From the NCBI RefSeq assembly GCF_900156545.1, contig NZ_FTNW01000001.1, positions 310,001 through 374,000 of the forward strand: a DNA stretch of 64,000 bases, in the 5' to 3' direction. This document shows, piece by piece, positions 47,069 through 56,259 of this stretch. A program made the position numbers and the translations under genes. This DNA is from Aquipseudomonas alcaligenes (GTDB lineage Bacteria > Pseudomonadota > Gammaproteobacteria > Pseudomonadales > Pseudomonadaceae). The notes under the pieces are model-generated. The model saw only the letters and a list, made by a program, of their open reading frames with translations, had not been told where the DNA came from and did not search any database. How positions within the stretch are numbered: the first letter of the stretch is position 1; every line of letters starts with the position of its first letter.

Positions 47069-47251
47069 TCAGAGGTCGAAGTCGTAGTCGCTCAGCTGTT
47101 TCTTGAGGCGACGCTCCTCAAGCAGGTTGTCGATGATGCGGCGCTTGGTCAGGTTGGTCTTGGCGACTTCAACGGTGCGCTCGCCGGCGTCTTCAACTTC
47201 CTCGACGACGAAATCATCTTCGAGTTCGAGTTCTTCTTTGTCAGTGCTCAT
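47069..47251 (-). CDS. Small acidic protein (PA3496 family)
   Basis: 60 residues: a very acidic N-half (MSTDKEELELEDDFVVEEVE) and a basic amphipathic helix (LTKRRIIDNLLEERRLKKQL). Size, composition and location beside nth match the family named after PA3496, described in annotation as a putative envelope-integrity protein. Mechanism unknown. Confidence 0.85.
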   Translation of the reverse strand: MSTDKEELELEDDFVVEEVEDAGERTVEVAKTNLTKRRIIDNLLEERRLKKQLSDYDFDL

Positions 47252-47360
47252 AAGGGCCCACTCCAGCGTTCGGAATGCTGATGGCGCACCTTATAACCAC
47301 AAAGCTGGAGCCGGTAAAAAAGATTTTTTCAATCGGAGCCATGTGTGATTCAAAGGCTCG

Positions 47361-47999
47361 TCAATCGTCTGAAGTCTTGCCCTTGTATTCGCACAGATCC
47401 TCGATGCGACAGGCGCCACAGCGCGGTTTGCGTGCCTGGCAGACGTAGCGGCCGTGCAGGATGAGCCAGTGGTGGGCGTCCAGCAGGAACTCCTTCGGCA
47501 CGAACTTGAGCAGCTTCTTTTCCACTTCCAGCACGTTCTTGCCGGGCGCGATGCCGGTGCGGTTGCTGACCCGGAAAATGTGCGTGTCGACTGCCATGGC
47601 CGGCTGGCGAAACGCGGTGTTGAGCACCACGTTGGCGGTCTTGCGGCCGACCCCCGGCAGCGCTTCGAGGTCCTCGCGGTTGTCCGGCACCACGCTGCCA
47701 TGCTTCTCGATCAGCAGGCGGCAGGCCTCGATGACGTTCTTCGCCTTGCTGTTGTACAGGCCGATGGTCTTGATGTACTCGGACAGGCCCTCGACGCCCA
47801 GGGCGTAGATCGCCTCCGGGGTGTTGGCCACCGGAAACAGCTTGGCCGTGGCCTTGTTGACGCTGACATCGGTGGCCTGGGCAGACAGTGTCACCGCCAC
47901 CAGCAGCTCGAAGGGCGTGCTGTAGGCCAGTTCGGTCTTGGGCTCGGGGTTGTCTTCGTGCAGGCGGCGGAAGATCTCAAAGCGCTTGGCGGCGTTCAT
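47361..47999 (-). CDS. nth: Endonuclease III
   Basis: 212 residues. Helix-hairpin-helix LEALPGVGRKTANVVLNTAF near residues 112-131 with the catalytic Lys, then the Asp in AVDTHIFRVSNR near 138, and the [4Fe-4S] ligands C-x6-C-x2-C-x5-C in CQARKPRCGACRIEDLC at the C-terminus. Removes oxidised pyrimidines. The ATG at 47999 lies 23 nt inside the end of rsxE, so it is the last gene of the rnf operon, as in P. aeruginosa. Confidence 0.95.
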   Translation of the reverse strand: MNAAKRFEIFRRLHEDNPEPKTELAYSTPFELLVAVTLSAQATDVSVNKATAKLFPVANTPEAIYALGVEGLSEYIKTIGLYNSKAKNVIEACRLLIEKHGSVVPDNREDLEALPGVGRKTANVVLNTAFRQPAMAVDTHIFRVSNRTGIAPGKNVLEVEKKLLKFVPKEFLLDAHHWLILHGRYVCQARKPRCGACRIEDLCEYKGKTSDD

Positions 48000-48549
48000 C
48001 GGGCGTCGTCTTGGTTGAGTGGCAGAGCAGGGCGAATAGCAGGCCAAGCAGGATAAAGCCACCGGCGCTGTGCGTCAGCAGGGGCAGGCTGGCAGTCCAG
48101 TGCCAGCCCGTGGCGGCCGGGCCGAGCAGCCAGTCGGCGTGGGCGAACAGGCTGCCGTGGCCGAGGACCTCGCGCAGCACACCCATTGCCAGGGCGGTCA
48201 GGGCGAACAGCAGGCCTGTCTGGGCAGCACGCTTGATATTGGTGTCGTCGTCGAGTGCCTGGGCCAGGCATGGCAGCGCCAATAATGGCAGGAACAGTGC
48301 GAGCGCGTTGGCCAGCTCGGCGCTGAACAGCTGCAGTGCCAGCTCGGCGCAGCTGGCCAGCGTGGCGCCAATCAGCGGCGCGGCGAGCACCAGTCCGTTG
48401 CCGCTGAGACGAGCGCGCAGTGGCGCCAGCAACAGGGCGCACAGCGGGATCAGCAACAGGCCGGCCAGGCCGATGCCGAGTGCCTTGATCAGCAGGTCGG
48501 TACAGCCGATCAGCGGCGCCAGGGTAAGCAGCTGCAGGCCGCGCTTCAT
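47977..48549 (-). CDS. rsxE: Rnf/Rsx complex subunit E
   Basis: 190 residues, about six membrane helices. Motifs: LIGCTDLLIKALGIGLA near residue 13 and GVLREVLGHGSLFAHADWLL near 130, the REhLGxG region of RsxE/NqrD. An inner-membrane subunit paired with RsxA in the ion/electron path. Its ATG overlaps the rsxG stop (ATGA), and its 3' end overlaps nth. Confidence 0.88.
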   Translation of the reverse strand: MKRGLQLLTLAPLIGCTDLLIKALGIGLAGLLLIPLCALLLAPLRARLSGNGLVLAAPLIGATLASCAELALQLFSAELANALALFLPLLALPCLAQALDDDTNIKRAAQTGLLFALTALAMGVLREVLGHGSLFAHADWLLGPAATGWHWTASLPLLTHSAGGFILLGLLFALLCHSTKTTPDERRQAL

Positions 48550-49136
48550 GGTTGCGCCTCCAGCAGTTGCTCGCGTTCGGCATCGAAGAAGCGCAGGGCG
48601 CGCTGCAGTGCATCCGTCACTGCGCGGGACGTGACGGTGGCGCCGGCGATCTGGTCGATGCGCCCGCCGTCCGCGCGCAGGCTCCAGTCTGCACCCAGGC
48701 TCTTGCCATCGAGGCTGCGCAGCCAGCTGACCCGCCCGGGTGCCGACAGGTCGGCCAGGCCCGGAGTCTCCTGCTGCTGCAGTACCTTGCTGGCGAGCAG
48801 GCGGCCATCCGCGGTGACGGCCACCAGCAACTGGATCGGCCCTTCATAGCCGCGGGCGGACACCGGCAGCAGCACGGCGCTGGGCCGACCGTTCAGGCTG
48901 GCCAGGTAACCCTGTTCGGCGCGGCCATTGCCCAGCAGGCCGCCAGCCGGCAGGGCGATGGGCTGTTGCAACGGACGGTTGTCGTGGCTGCCGGCGGGCA
49001 GCAGGTCGAGCAGAGCGCGTTCGGCAGCGGCCTGGCGCTTCTGCTCCATACGCGGCGCGGCGAAATGCTGGAGCAGGGCGAGCAGGCCGGCGCCGAGCAG
49101 GACGATCAGCAGCAGGAGCAAGGCGGCGCGCTTCAT
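48546..49136 (-). CDS. rsxG: Rnf/Rsx complex subunit G (FMN-binding)
   Basis: 196 residues. N-terminal membrane anchor (RAALLLLLIVLLGAGLLALL), periplasmic FMN-binding domain with QQQETPGLADL near 120 and the flavin-attachment site IAGATVTSRAV near 168, where Thr carries covalent FMN through a phosphoester. Overlaps rsxD and rsxE by 4 nt each. Confidence 0.9.
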   Translation of the reverse strand: MKRAALLLLLIVLLGAGLLALLQHFAAPRMEQKRQAAAERALLDLLPAGSHDNRPLQQPIALPAGGLLGNGRAEQGYLASLNGRPSAVLLPVSARGYEGPIQLLVAVTADGRLLASKVLQQQETPGLADLSAPGRVSWLRSLDGKSLGADWSLRADGGRIDQIAGATVTSRAVTDALQRALRFFDAEREQLLEAQP

Positions 49137-50137
49137 CGCGGTGCTCCCAGGCGGTCAAGGCGGGTGACGCAGAGGTTCATCAGCAGCACGGCGAAGGCCA
49201 GGCCGTCCGGATAGCCGCCCCAGGTACGGATGACGTAGGTCAGTAGGCCGACGCCGATGCCGAAATACAGGCGCCCGCGCGGGCTGTCCGGGCCGCTGAC
49301 CGGCTCGGTGACGATGAAGAAGGCGCCGAGCATGGTCGCGCCGCTGAACAGATGCAGCAGCGGCGAGCCGTTGGAGTCCGAGCCCGAGCCGTTCCAGCAC
49401 AGCAGGCTGACAACGAACAGGGCGCCGAGCATGCCAACCGGCGCCTGCCAGCGGATCACCTTCTGCTGCAGGAGGAACAGGCCGCCGGCGAGGAAGGCCA
49501 GGTTGACCCATTCGACGCCGCGTCCGCCGATGCCGCCGAAGGCCGGGTGGCTGGCGTACAGCTCGTCTGTGGTCAGGCGGTCGTTGTGGCGCAGGCTGTC
49601 GAGCACTGTGGCCTGGCTCCAGCCGTCCGGCAGGCCGGAGCCGAAACCGAAGATCTGCTGCAGCCCGGCCAGCAGGTCGTGGCTGTTGCCGGGCGCCGGC
49701 CAGTGCACCATCTGTGCGGGAAAGGCGACCAGGGCGAAGGCGTAGCCGAGCATGGCCGGGTTGAACGGGTTGTTGCCGAAACCGCCGAACAACGATTTGC
49801 CGAACAGGCTGGCGAAGGCGGCGCTGGCCACGGTCAGCCACCAGGGCGCATAGCTGGGCAGGGCCAGGGCCAGCAGCAGGGCGCTGATCAGACCGCTGCC
49901 TTCGGCCAGTAGCGGCTGCTCGAACAGGCTGTGCGGCTTAGGCGCCAGTGGCTGGCCGCGCAGGCGGCGGGTCAGCAGGTCACAGGCGACGCAGGTAGCG
50001 ATGGCCAGCAGCAGCTGGATCAGCAGGCCCCAGCCGTTGAACCAGAGCAGTGCCAGCGCACCCGGCAGGCAGGCCAGCAGCACCCGCTGCATGCTCGGAC
50101 GCGGGTCGAAGCGCAGTTCACTGCTGCTGGTGGTCAT
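49133..50137 (-). CDS. rsxD: Rnf/Rsx complex subunit D
   Basis: 334 residues, about eight to ten membrane helices. The covalent FMN site [20 protein letters not shown] near residue 260 is intact, as is [17 protein letters not shown] near 130. NqrB-family subunit. It begins [18 protein letters not shown], overlapping the rsxB 3' end by 20 nt, so there is no room for rsxC between the two genes. Confidence 0.9.
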   Translation of the reverse strand: MTTSSSELRFDPRPSMQRVLLACLPGALALLWFNGWGLLIQLLLAIATCVACDLLTRRLRGQPLAPKPHSLFEQPLLAEGSGLISALLLALALPSYAPWWLTVASAAFASLFGKSLFGGFGNNPFNPAMLGYAFALVAFPAQMVHWPAPGNSHDLLAGLQQIFGFGSGLPDGWSQATVLDSLRHNDRLTTDELYASHPAFGGIGGRGVEWVNLAFLAGGLFLLQQKVIRWQAPVGMLGALFVVSLLCWNGSGSDSNGSPLLHLFSGATMLGAFFIVTEPVSGPDSPRGRLYFGIGVGLLTYVIRTWGGYPDGLAFAVLLMNLCVTRLDRLGAPR

Positions 50138-51251
50138 GCAGCTGTCGCTCGGCATCCGCCAGGCGCTGGCGGGCCTGCTGCAGGGCTTGCGGGTCGACCG
50201 CTGCGGCATTGGCCGTCAGGCGCCGCTCCAGGCGCTGCAGTTCGGCGCGTGCGTAGGCGTGCTCGGTCTTGAGTTCGCGCAGCCTGAGATCCACCGGCTG
50301 CTTGTCGGTACGCACCAGCTGGGGCAGCGGCTTGCCACTGGCGTCCTCGGCGGCGTGCAGGGCCTGAGCGGCAGCTTCGAGAGTGGCGCGCAGCTGTTGC
50401 ACAGTTGCTTCGTCGGCGCCCCGGCGGACTGCCTTGTCCAGCTCGGCACGGCGCAAGGCGAACTGGATCTTCGCCTGCTTGAGCGCGGCGATGCCCGCAG
50501 TGGGCGCTACGGGCGCCGGCGGCGTGGCTTGATCCAGAGCCTGCTGGGCACGCTCGGCGGCCTGACGCAGCTCCTCCACCTGGCGCTGCAGCTCGGCATT
50601 GCCGCGCTGGGCCAGCTGCTTCTCGGCCTTGGCCAGCACCACCTTGGCCATGGCTGCCTCGATCTTCAGGCGCTTGTACTGGTCGTCGGTGGCTGCTGCT
50701 GGCTGTACGACGGGGACAGCTGGAACCACCGCTGCACGGGCGGCACGCTCGGCTTTGCGCCTGGCTTCGTCACGCGCTAGACGAGCCAGGTGCGCCTCAT
50801 GGCGGCGGCGGAACTGGTCGGCGCGCTGGCGCTGGGCCAAGGCTTCGGCGTCGGCCAGCGGCAGAATGTCGATGCAGTCGACCGGGCAGGGCGCCACGCA
50901 CAGCTCGCAACCGGTGCATTCCGCGCTGATCACCGTGTGCATCAGCTTGGCCGCGCCGACGATGGCGTCCACCGGGCAGGCCTGGATGCACTTGGTGCAG
51001 CCGATGCACTCGGCCTCGCGAATCAGGGCGATCTGTGGCGGTACGGCGGGCAGCTCCAGCGGCAGCTCCGGCACATCGAGCAGTTTTGCCAGTGCCTGGA
51101 TGGTGGCGTCGCCGCCGGGCGGACACTTGTTGATTGCCTCGCCGTTGGCGATGCCTTCGGCGTAGGGCTTGCAGCCGGGGTGCCCGCATTTTCCGCATTG
51201 AGTCTGCGGCAGCAGGGCGTCGATGGCCTGGATGCTGATCAGTGCGCTCAT
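50118..51251 (-). CDS. rsxB: Extended RsxB: three Fe-S clusters plus a long coiled-coil tail
   Basis: 377 residues against ~190 usual. The core is RsxB: Fe-S domain CGKCGHPGC (Cys 19, 22, 27, 43) and two ferredoxin motifs [16 protein letters not shown] and [16 protein letters not shown] near 80-130. Two oddities: the usual N-terminal membrane helix is missing ([20 protein letters not shown]), and residues ~140-377 are an Ala/Glu/Arg-rich coiled-coil region ([20 protein letters not shown]) resembling the C-terminal tail of RsxC. No separate rsxC exists in the operon, so this may be a B-C composite that lost the flavin/NADH domain. Confidence 0.87.
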   Translation of the reverse strand: MSALISIQAIDALLPQTQCGKCGHPGCKPYAEGIANGEAINKCPPGGDATIQALAKLLDVPELPLELPAVPPQIALIREAECIGCTKCIQACPVDAIVGAAKLMHTVISAECTGCELCVAPCPVDCIDILPLADAEALAQRQRADQFRRRHEAHLARLARDEARRKAERAARAAVVPAVPVVQPAAATDDQYKRLKIEAAMAKVVLAKAEKQLAQRGNAELQRQVEELRQAAERAQQALDQATPPAPVAPTAGIAALKQAKIQFALRRAELDKAVRRGADEATVQQLRATLEAAAQALHAAEDASGKPLPQLVRTDKQPVDLRLRELKTEHAYARAELQRLERRLTANAAAVDPQALQQARQRLADAERQLHDHQQQ

Positions 51252-51796
51252 GCCGCCCCCAGGCCATTGAAACCGAGGAAGGCCAGGCTCATCAGGCCCG
51301 CGGCGATCAGCAGCAGCGGTGTACCACGCAAGACGGCCGGTACATCGCACTGCTCGATGCGCCCGAGCAGGTCGCTCATCAGTTGCAGCACCAGCCAGAA
51401 GCCCAGGCCGCCGCCGATACCCAGCGCCAGCGCGGCAGAGAAGCTCTCCAGCGACCGGGCCAGAACGGCGGCGCCCAGGCCATTACCCAGCAGCAATGGC
51501 CATAGCTGGGGCTGGGCCAGGTCGGGGTGCCAGCGTGCCAGCAGGGTCAGGGCCGACCCGCCGAGCACGGCCAGCAGCGGTATGCACAGCAACAGGTGCA
51601 GGTAGGCCAGGTCGACCGCCTGCAGCAGTTGCTGCAATACCCAGGCGCCAGGTGCGGCGAACAGGATCAGCAAGGCGACGGCCGGCCCCAGCGCCTGCGC
51701 GCGGGTGTGGCGCAGGGCATCGGCGGCCAGCGGCAGGCCGAGGATCAGATTGCTGACCAGCGCTGCGCCGATCAGGGCGAGGAGGAAGTCGGTCAT
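51248..51796 (-). CDS. rsxA: Divergent Rnf/Rsx subunit A
   Basis: 182 residues, about six membrane helices, [20 protein letters not shown] at the start and [20 protein letters not shown] near 135. Length and topology fit RsxA/NqrE, but the typical NNFVLVQFLGLCPFMG stretch with its Fe-binding cysteine is not preserved ([15 protein letters not shown]). First gene of the A-B-D-G-E-nth operon; stop overlaps the rsxB ATG by 4 nt. Confidence 0.78.
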   Translation of the reverse strand: MTDFLLALIGAALVSNLILGLPLAADALRHTRAQALGPAVALLILFAAPGAWVLQQLLQAVDLAYLHLLLCIPLLAVLGGSALTLLARWHPDLAQPQLWPLLLGNGLGAAVLARSLESFSAALALGIGGGLGFWLVLQLMSDLLGRIEQCDVPAVLRGTPLLLIAAGLMSLAFLGFNGLGAA

Positions 51797-51872
51797 GCGC
51801 GTGGCTGAGCGATCACAAAAAATGGTTGCCTATTATCCCGGCGCAGGCAGGGCGCTACAACCGCAGGGTCTC

Positions 51873-52271
51873 TCAGTAGACCATGCAGGCCGCGTTGATC
51901 AGGCCGACGCTCAGGGCCAGGCCGCCGAGAAACACGCCGTGCGCCAATTCGCCTTCGGCGATACCTTGTTTCAGCTCGGGCAGCAGGCGGGCGGCCACTC
52001 CGTAGACCAAGGCCTGAACCAGCAGGGCGATGAAGCCCCAGATCAGCATGTCCTGCACGCTCACGCTGTGTGCGATGCTGCTTGCCAGCGGGAGCGCGAA
52101 GCCCAATACCGCGCCCAGCAAAGCTACTGCGGCGGCGAGGTTACCCTGGCGGATAAGCCGCAACTCGGCATAGGGCGTCAGGTGCAGGTAGAGGCTGATG
52201 AACAGGCTGAAAAGGCCCAGCGCGGTAGCGAAGTAGAGCAGGAAGTTGGGCAGGTTGTGCAGGATGGCCAT
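51873..52271 (-). CDS. DUF350 membrane protein (YjfL-like)
   Basis: 132 residues, four hydrophobic segments: LYFATALGLFSLFISLYLHL, AVALLGAVLGFALPLASSI, MLIWGFIALLVQALVYGVAA and GVFLGGLALSVGLINAACM, the two-repeat pattern of DUF350. Starts 5 nt after the glutathionylspermidine-synthase-like gene. Third member of the DUF1190-GSP-DUF350 cassette; family function unknown. Confidence 0.87.
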   Translation of the reverse strand: MAILHNLPNFLLYFATALGLFSLFISLYLHLTPYAELRLIRQGNLAAAVALLGAVLGFALPLASSIAHSVSVQDMLIWGFIALLVQALVYGVAARLLPELKQGIAEGELAHGVFLGGLALSVGLINAACMVY

Positions 52272-52276
52272 GGCGA

Positions 52277-53392
52277 TCACTCGATGAAGTAGTGGGGGAG
52301 GAAGCGGCTGCTGTCGCGGGTGATGGGGGTGGCGTCCTCGCGGATACCAAGCCCCGCGGCCTGGTCCCCCACCATCCAGCAACCCAGCACCGTGTAGCTG
52401 TCGCCAAATCTCGGCAGCGGTGCATAGCCTTGATAGATGCAGGCGTCGTTGGCATGAGGTCCATCGCTTTCGAGGCGCTGCCCGGCACCAATGATCTGGA
52501 TGTTCTGTCCCTCGCGCGCATACAGCGGTTTGCGCACGTAGGGCTCAGGCAGGTCGGCGGCAAAGCTTGCGGGTAACAGGTTGGGGTGGCCCGGGTTGCG
52601 CTCCCAGAGGATTGGCAGCATGGCTTTACTCGACATCAGCAGCTTCCAGGCCGGCTCCTGAAAGCGTATGCCGCTCTCGGCGATGTGAGCGCCGAACTCG
52701 TCCTGGAGCAGCCATTCCCATGGATACAGCTTGAAGCAGTGCTCAATGACGCGTGCATGCTGATCCACGAAGGCGCGCCGCTGCGTGTCGTAGCCGATAG
52801 CCTCGATGGGGAGGTAGTGCGTTGCAAGCCCCGCCTGGTGCGCCACATCCAGAAGGTAGAGAACATTGCCGGTGTCCTCCTCATGGCCTTCGATGGCGGC
52901 GAAATGTACCCGCCCTTTGCCAATCTGGCGCCACCGCTCGATCAGCTTCTCATGCAGCGAGTTGAACTGATCGGCAGCGGGTAGCACATCGCGCAGCCAG
53001 TACCACTGCACCACGCTGGCTTCCAGCAGTCCGGTGGGGGTGTCGGCGTTGTATTCCAGCAGCTTCGGCTGTCCCTGGCCGCTCCAGGAGAAATCGAAGC
53101 GGCCATACAGTGCCGGTTCGCGTCGAGCCCAGGCCTCGGTGATCAGCGCTTCAGCAGCCGGAGGCAGTGCGAACGGGGCGAAATGACGCGTTTCGATCAC
53201 CCATTCCACGGCCTCCATGTACAGCTGATGCAGTTCCTCTGCCGCGGTTTCGAGCGTTTCGACCTGGGGCAACGTCAACTCGTAGGCGGCGGACTCATCC
53301 CAGTAAGTGCCGTCGATGCTGTGAAAGGTGAAGCCCAGGTCTTCGCACTGCTGGCGCCAGTGCGGGCGGGGCAAAAAATCGATTCTGCGCAT
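52277..53392 (-). CDS. Glutathionylspermidine-synthase-like ATP-grasp protein (YgiC/YjfC family)
   Basis: 371 residues. C-terminal synthetase domain only; no amidase domain as in bifunctional Gss. Motifs: YGRFDFSWSGQGQPKLLEYN then ADTPTGLLEASVVQWYW near residues 92-130, FKLYPWEWLLQDEFG near 220, SSKAMLPILWERNPGHPNLL near 255, VRKPLYAREGQNI near 290 (ATP-grasp Lys/Glu). Its start overlaps the DUF1190 stop by one base (TGATG). E. coli YgiC and YjfC are the nearest relatives; I know of no established substrate. Confidence 0.9.
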   Translation of the reverse strand: MRRIDFLPRPHWRQQCEDLGFTFHSIDGTYWDESAAYELTLPQVETLETAAEELHQLYMEAVEWVIETRHFAPFALPPAAEALITEAWARREPALYGRFDFSWSGQGQPKLLEYNADTPTGLLEASVVQWYWLRDVLPAADQFNSLHEKLIERWRQIGKGRVHFAAIEGHEEDTGNVLYLLDVAHQAGLATHYLPIEAIGYDTQRRAFVDQHARVIEHCFKLYPWEWLLQDEFGAHIAESGIRFQEPAWKLLMSSKAMLPILWERNPGHPNLLPASFAADLPEPYVRKPLYAREGQNIQIIGAGQRLESDGPHANDACIYQGYAPLPRFGDSYTVLGCWMVGDQAAGLGIREDATPITRDSSRFLPHYFIE

Positions 53393-53697
53393 CAGCCGCC
53401 TGCCGAAAAGCGGGCGCCGCTGAAACCGAAGCCGCTGCGTTTGATGGTCTCGCGAGCGGCCACCTTGCGCGGCTCAAGTGTGCGCGGGCGAGCGCCGGAC
53501 TCGTAGCTGGGGCCGTAGTAGCGATAGCCTGAGCCACCAGTGCTTTCCTCCTGGCAGTAGCCTGAGTAACGCCCCCAGTCGGCTTCACACTCCGCTCGGG
53601 TACGGTACTGGTCCCGATAGACGGTGCCATGGTGTAGGGCGGCCAGCAGCACCCCGCCAGAAATGACGCAGGTGGTGACGAGTTCAGACTTCTTCAT
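53392..53697 (-). CDS. DUF1190 (YgiB-like) protein
   Basis: 101 residues. A hydrophobic N-terminal segment (LVTTCVISGGVLLAALHHG) then YRTRAECEADWGRYSGYCQE, matching the DUF1190 pattern of a Cys-containing repeat, and the family's C-terminal Gly/Phe motif (RSGFGFSGARF). Shorter than E. coli YgiB. First gene of the cassette, translationally coupled to the GSP-like gene. Confidence 0.8.
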   Translation of the reverse strand: MKKSELVTTCVISGGVLLAALHHGTVYRDQYRTRAECEADWGRYSGYCQEESTGGSGYRYYGPSYESGARPRTLEPRKVAARETIKRSGFGFSGARFSAGG

Positions 53698-54018
53698 CCA
53701 GTGTCTCGTTTCGAGTGGCATGGGGAGCGGCACGGCAGGCGGCCGGGCGCAACAGCTGAGCGGAGGGGCGCGGGGCGACGAGCCGGCTGTCACCGGCGCG
53801 TGCTCGCGCCGCAGGACTGCCCGCCGGAGATACAGGCCAGCACCTGGATAGTTGGCCAGGGGCGACCGCGATCTCCACCGGACTCAGGTGTCCCGGTGCT
53901 ATCGGCCAGTGCGCGATGCGGGTGCGTGTGGTGTGCCGCTCTGCGCAGTCGGCAGGCGAGGCCGACTGCGGTGCAGCCATCCGTGGTGTCATTGCAGCGT
54001 CCGTGCTGGTGGAGATGA
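53698..54018. other. 321-nt intergenic region, no supported gene
   Basis: Between the DUF1190 gene and metG, both minus strand. It must hold the cassette promoter. One perfect 10-bp inverted repeat, CGCAGTCGGC-AGGCGAG-GCCGACTGCG, lies at 53944-53970 without a T-run. Open frames here are Arg/Ala/Pro-rich, lack ribosome sites and look like high-GC noise. Confidence 0.6.
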
Positions 54019-56055
54019 TTACTTGACGCGCTGACCCGGCTTGGCGCCGCTGTCCGGGCTGAGCAGGTAGATTTCCTCACCGCCGGGGCCGGCGGCCAGG
54101 ACCATGCCTTCGCTGACGCCGAACTTCATCTTGCGCGGGGCCAGGTTGGCCACGTACAGGGTCAGGCGGCCTTCCAGCTTGCTCGGGTCCGGGTAGGCGG
54201 ACTTGATGCCGGAGAACACGTTGCGCTTCTCGTCGCCGATATCCAGCGACAGGCGCAGCAGCTTGTCGGCGCCCTCGACGAACTCGCACTTCTCGATCAG
54301 GGCGATACGCAGGTCCACGGCGGCGAAGGCGTCGAAGTTGATCTCGGCGGCCAGCGGGTCCTTGGTCAGTTCGCCATTGCCCTGCGGCTTGCTGGCTTCG
54401 GCGGCGAGGTCTTCCTTGGAGGCTTCGGTCATGGCGTCGATCTTCGCGGGTTCGATACGGGTCAGCAGCGGGTTGAACGGGTTCAGCTGATGGTTGGCCA
54501 GCGGGGTGGCCAGATCATGCCAGGTCAGCGGGGCGACGTTGAGGAAGGCCTCGGCGTCGGCAGCCAGTTTCGGCAGCACGGGTTTGAGCAGGATCACCAG
54601 CTGGCGGAACAGGTTGACGCCCAGGGCGCAGATTGCCTGCACCTCGGCCTGCTTGCCTTCGACCTTGTTCAGTGCCCAGGGCGCCTTGTCGGCGATCCAG
54701 GCGTTGGCGCGGTCGGCCAGGGCCATGATCTCGCGCATGGCGCGGGCGAAGTCGCGCGCCTCGTAGGCTTCGGCGATGCTCGGCGCGGCGGCCTGGAAAT
54801 CGGCCCACAGCTCCGGCTCGGGGTTGGCGTCTACGAGAACCCCATTGTTGCCCTTATGGATAAAGCCGGCGCAGCGGCTGGCGATGTTGACCACCTTGCC
54901 GACCAGGTCGGAGTTGACCTTTTGCACGAAGTCTTCGAGGTTGAGGTCGAGGTCGTCGACACCACGGCCCAGCTTGGACGCGTAGTAGTAGCGCAGGTAT
55001 TCCGGGTTCAGGTGGTCCAGGTAGGTGCGCGCCTTGATGAAGGTGCCGCGCGACTTGGACATCTTCTGGCCGTTGACCGTCAGGTAGCCGTGCACGTTGA
55101 CCGCGGTCGGCTTGCGGTAGCCGGCGCCTTCGAGCATGGCGGGCCAGAACAGGGCGTGGAAGTTGACGATGTCCTTGCCGATGAAGTGGTACAGCTCGGC
55201 GGTGGAGTCCTTGCCCCAGAAGGCGTCGAAGTCCAGCTCCGGGCGCTGGGCGCAGAGGTTCTTGAAGCTGGCCATATAGCCGATCGGCGCGTCCAGCCAG
55301 ACGTAGAAGTACTTGCCGGGCTCGTCCGGAATCTCGAAGCCGAAGTAGGGCGCGTCGCGGGAGATGTCCCACTCCTGCAGGCCGCCGTCGAGCCATTCGG
55401 CGATCTTGTTGGCCACCGCTTCCTGCAGGGCGCCGCTGCGGGTCCACTGCTTGAGCATGGCCTCGAAGTCCGGCAGCTTGAAGAAGAAGTGCTTGGACTC
55501 CCTCAGCACCGGCACGGCGCCGGAGATGGCCGAGCGCGGGTTCTTCAGCTCGGTGGGCTCGTAGGTGGCGCCGCACTTCTCGCAGTTGTCGCCGTACTGG
55601 TCCTCGGCCGCGCACTTGGGGCAGGTGCCCTTGATGAAGCGGTCAGCGAGGAACATGCCCTTCTCGGGGTCGAAGTACTGGGTCACCGCGCGGGTGGCAA
55701 TGTGGCCCTTGTCGCGCAGCGCCAGGTAGATCGACGCGGACAGCTCGCGGTTCTCGTCCGAGTGGGTCGAGTGGTAGTTGTCGAAGGCCACGCCGAAGTC
55801 GACGAAGTCGGCCATGTGCTCGGCGCGCACGTTGTCGATCAGCTGCTCGGGCGTGATGCCCTCCTTCTCGGCGCGCAGCATGATGGCCGAACCGTGGGCA
55901 TCGTCGGCGCAGACGTACACGGCCTGGTTGCCGCGCAGCTTCTGGAAGCGCACCCACATGTCGGTTTGGATGTACTCGAGCATGTGGCCGAGGTGAATCG
56001 AGCCGTTGGCGTAGGGCAGGGCGCTGGTGACGAGAATCTTGCGGGCTTCGGACAT
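54019..56055 (-). CDS. metG: Methionyl-tRNA synthetase
   Basis: 678 residues. HIGH-type motif NGSIHLGHM near residue 18, zinc-binding [17 protein letters not shown] near 145-161, KMSKS loop [11 protein letters not shown] near 335, anticodon-binding helical domain, and a C-terminal tRNA-binding OB fold ([20 protein letters not shown]) from about 575. Long dimeric form. Divergent from apbC. Confidence 0.96.
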   Translation of the reverse strand: MSEARKILVTSALPYANGSIHLGHMLEYIQTDMWVRFQKLRGNQAVYVCADDAHGSAIMLRAEKEGITPEQLIDNVRAEHMADFVDFGVAFDNYHSTHSDENRELSASIYLALRDKGHIATRAVTQYFDPEKGMFLADRFIKGTCPKCAAEDQYGDNCEKCGATYEPTELKNPRSAISGAVPVLRESKHFFFKLPDFEAMLKQWTRSGALQEAVANKIAEWLDGGLQEWDISRDAPYFGFEIPDEPGKYFYVWLDAPIGYMASFKNLCAQRPELDFDAFWGKDSTAELYHFIGKDIVNFHALFWPAMLEGAGYRKPTAVNVHGYLTVNGQKMSKSRGTFIKARTYLDHLNPEYLRYYYASKLGRGVDDLDLNLEDFVQKVNSDLVGKVVNIASRCAGFIHKGNNGVLVDANPEPELWADFQAAAPSIAEAYEARDFARAMREIMALADRANAWIADKAPWALNKVEGKQAEVQAICALGVNLFRQLVILLKPVLPKLAADAEAFLNVAPLTWHDLATPLANHQLNPFNPLLTRIEPAKIDAMTEASKEDLAAEASKPQGNGELTKDPLAAEINFDAFAAVDLRIALIEKCEFVEGADKLLRLSLDIGDEKRNVFSGIKSAYPDPSKLEGRLTLYVANLAPRKMKFGVSEGMVLAAGPGGEEIYLLSPDSGAKPGQRVK

Positions 56056-56259
56056 GGTGATCGGGCCATCGGGTGTTACGAGGGAAGTCGGCCACTATAT
56101 AGGCGCGGAAGGTTTTTTTCATCCGCGGGGCCGGGTGTACGGAGGAAAACCGCACCGCTTTTTCCTCCGGACGGAGCTTGCGGTGGAAAAGACCTTCGGT
56201 GGTTTTCCACCCTACGGTAAGATGCCCGCCTGTTTTGCTCAGCCTTTCGGAGTTGCCCC

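Noticed and set aside
53684..53992. A ~100-codon minus-strand frame in the metG/DUF1190 gap
   Set aside because: Pro/Ala/Arg-rich, no ribosome site, overlaps the DUF1190 start; no support as a gene.
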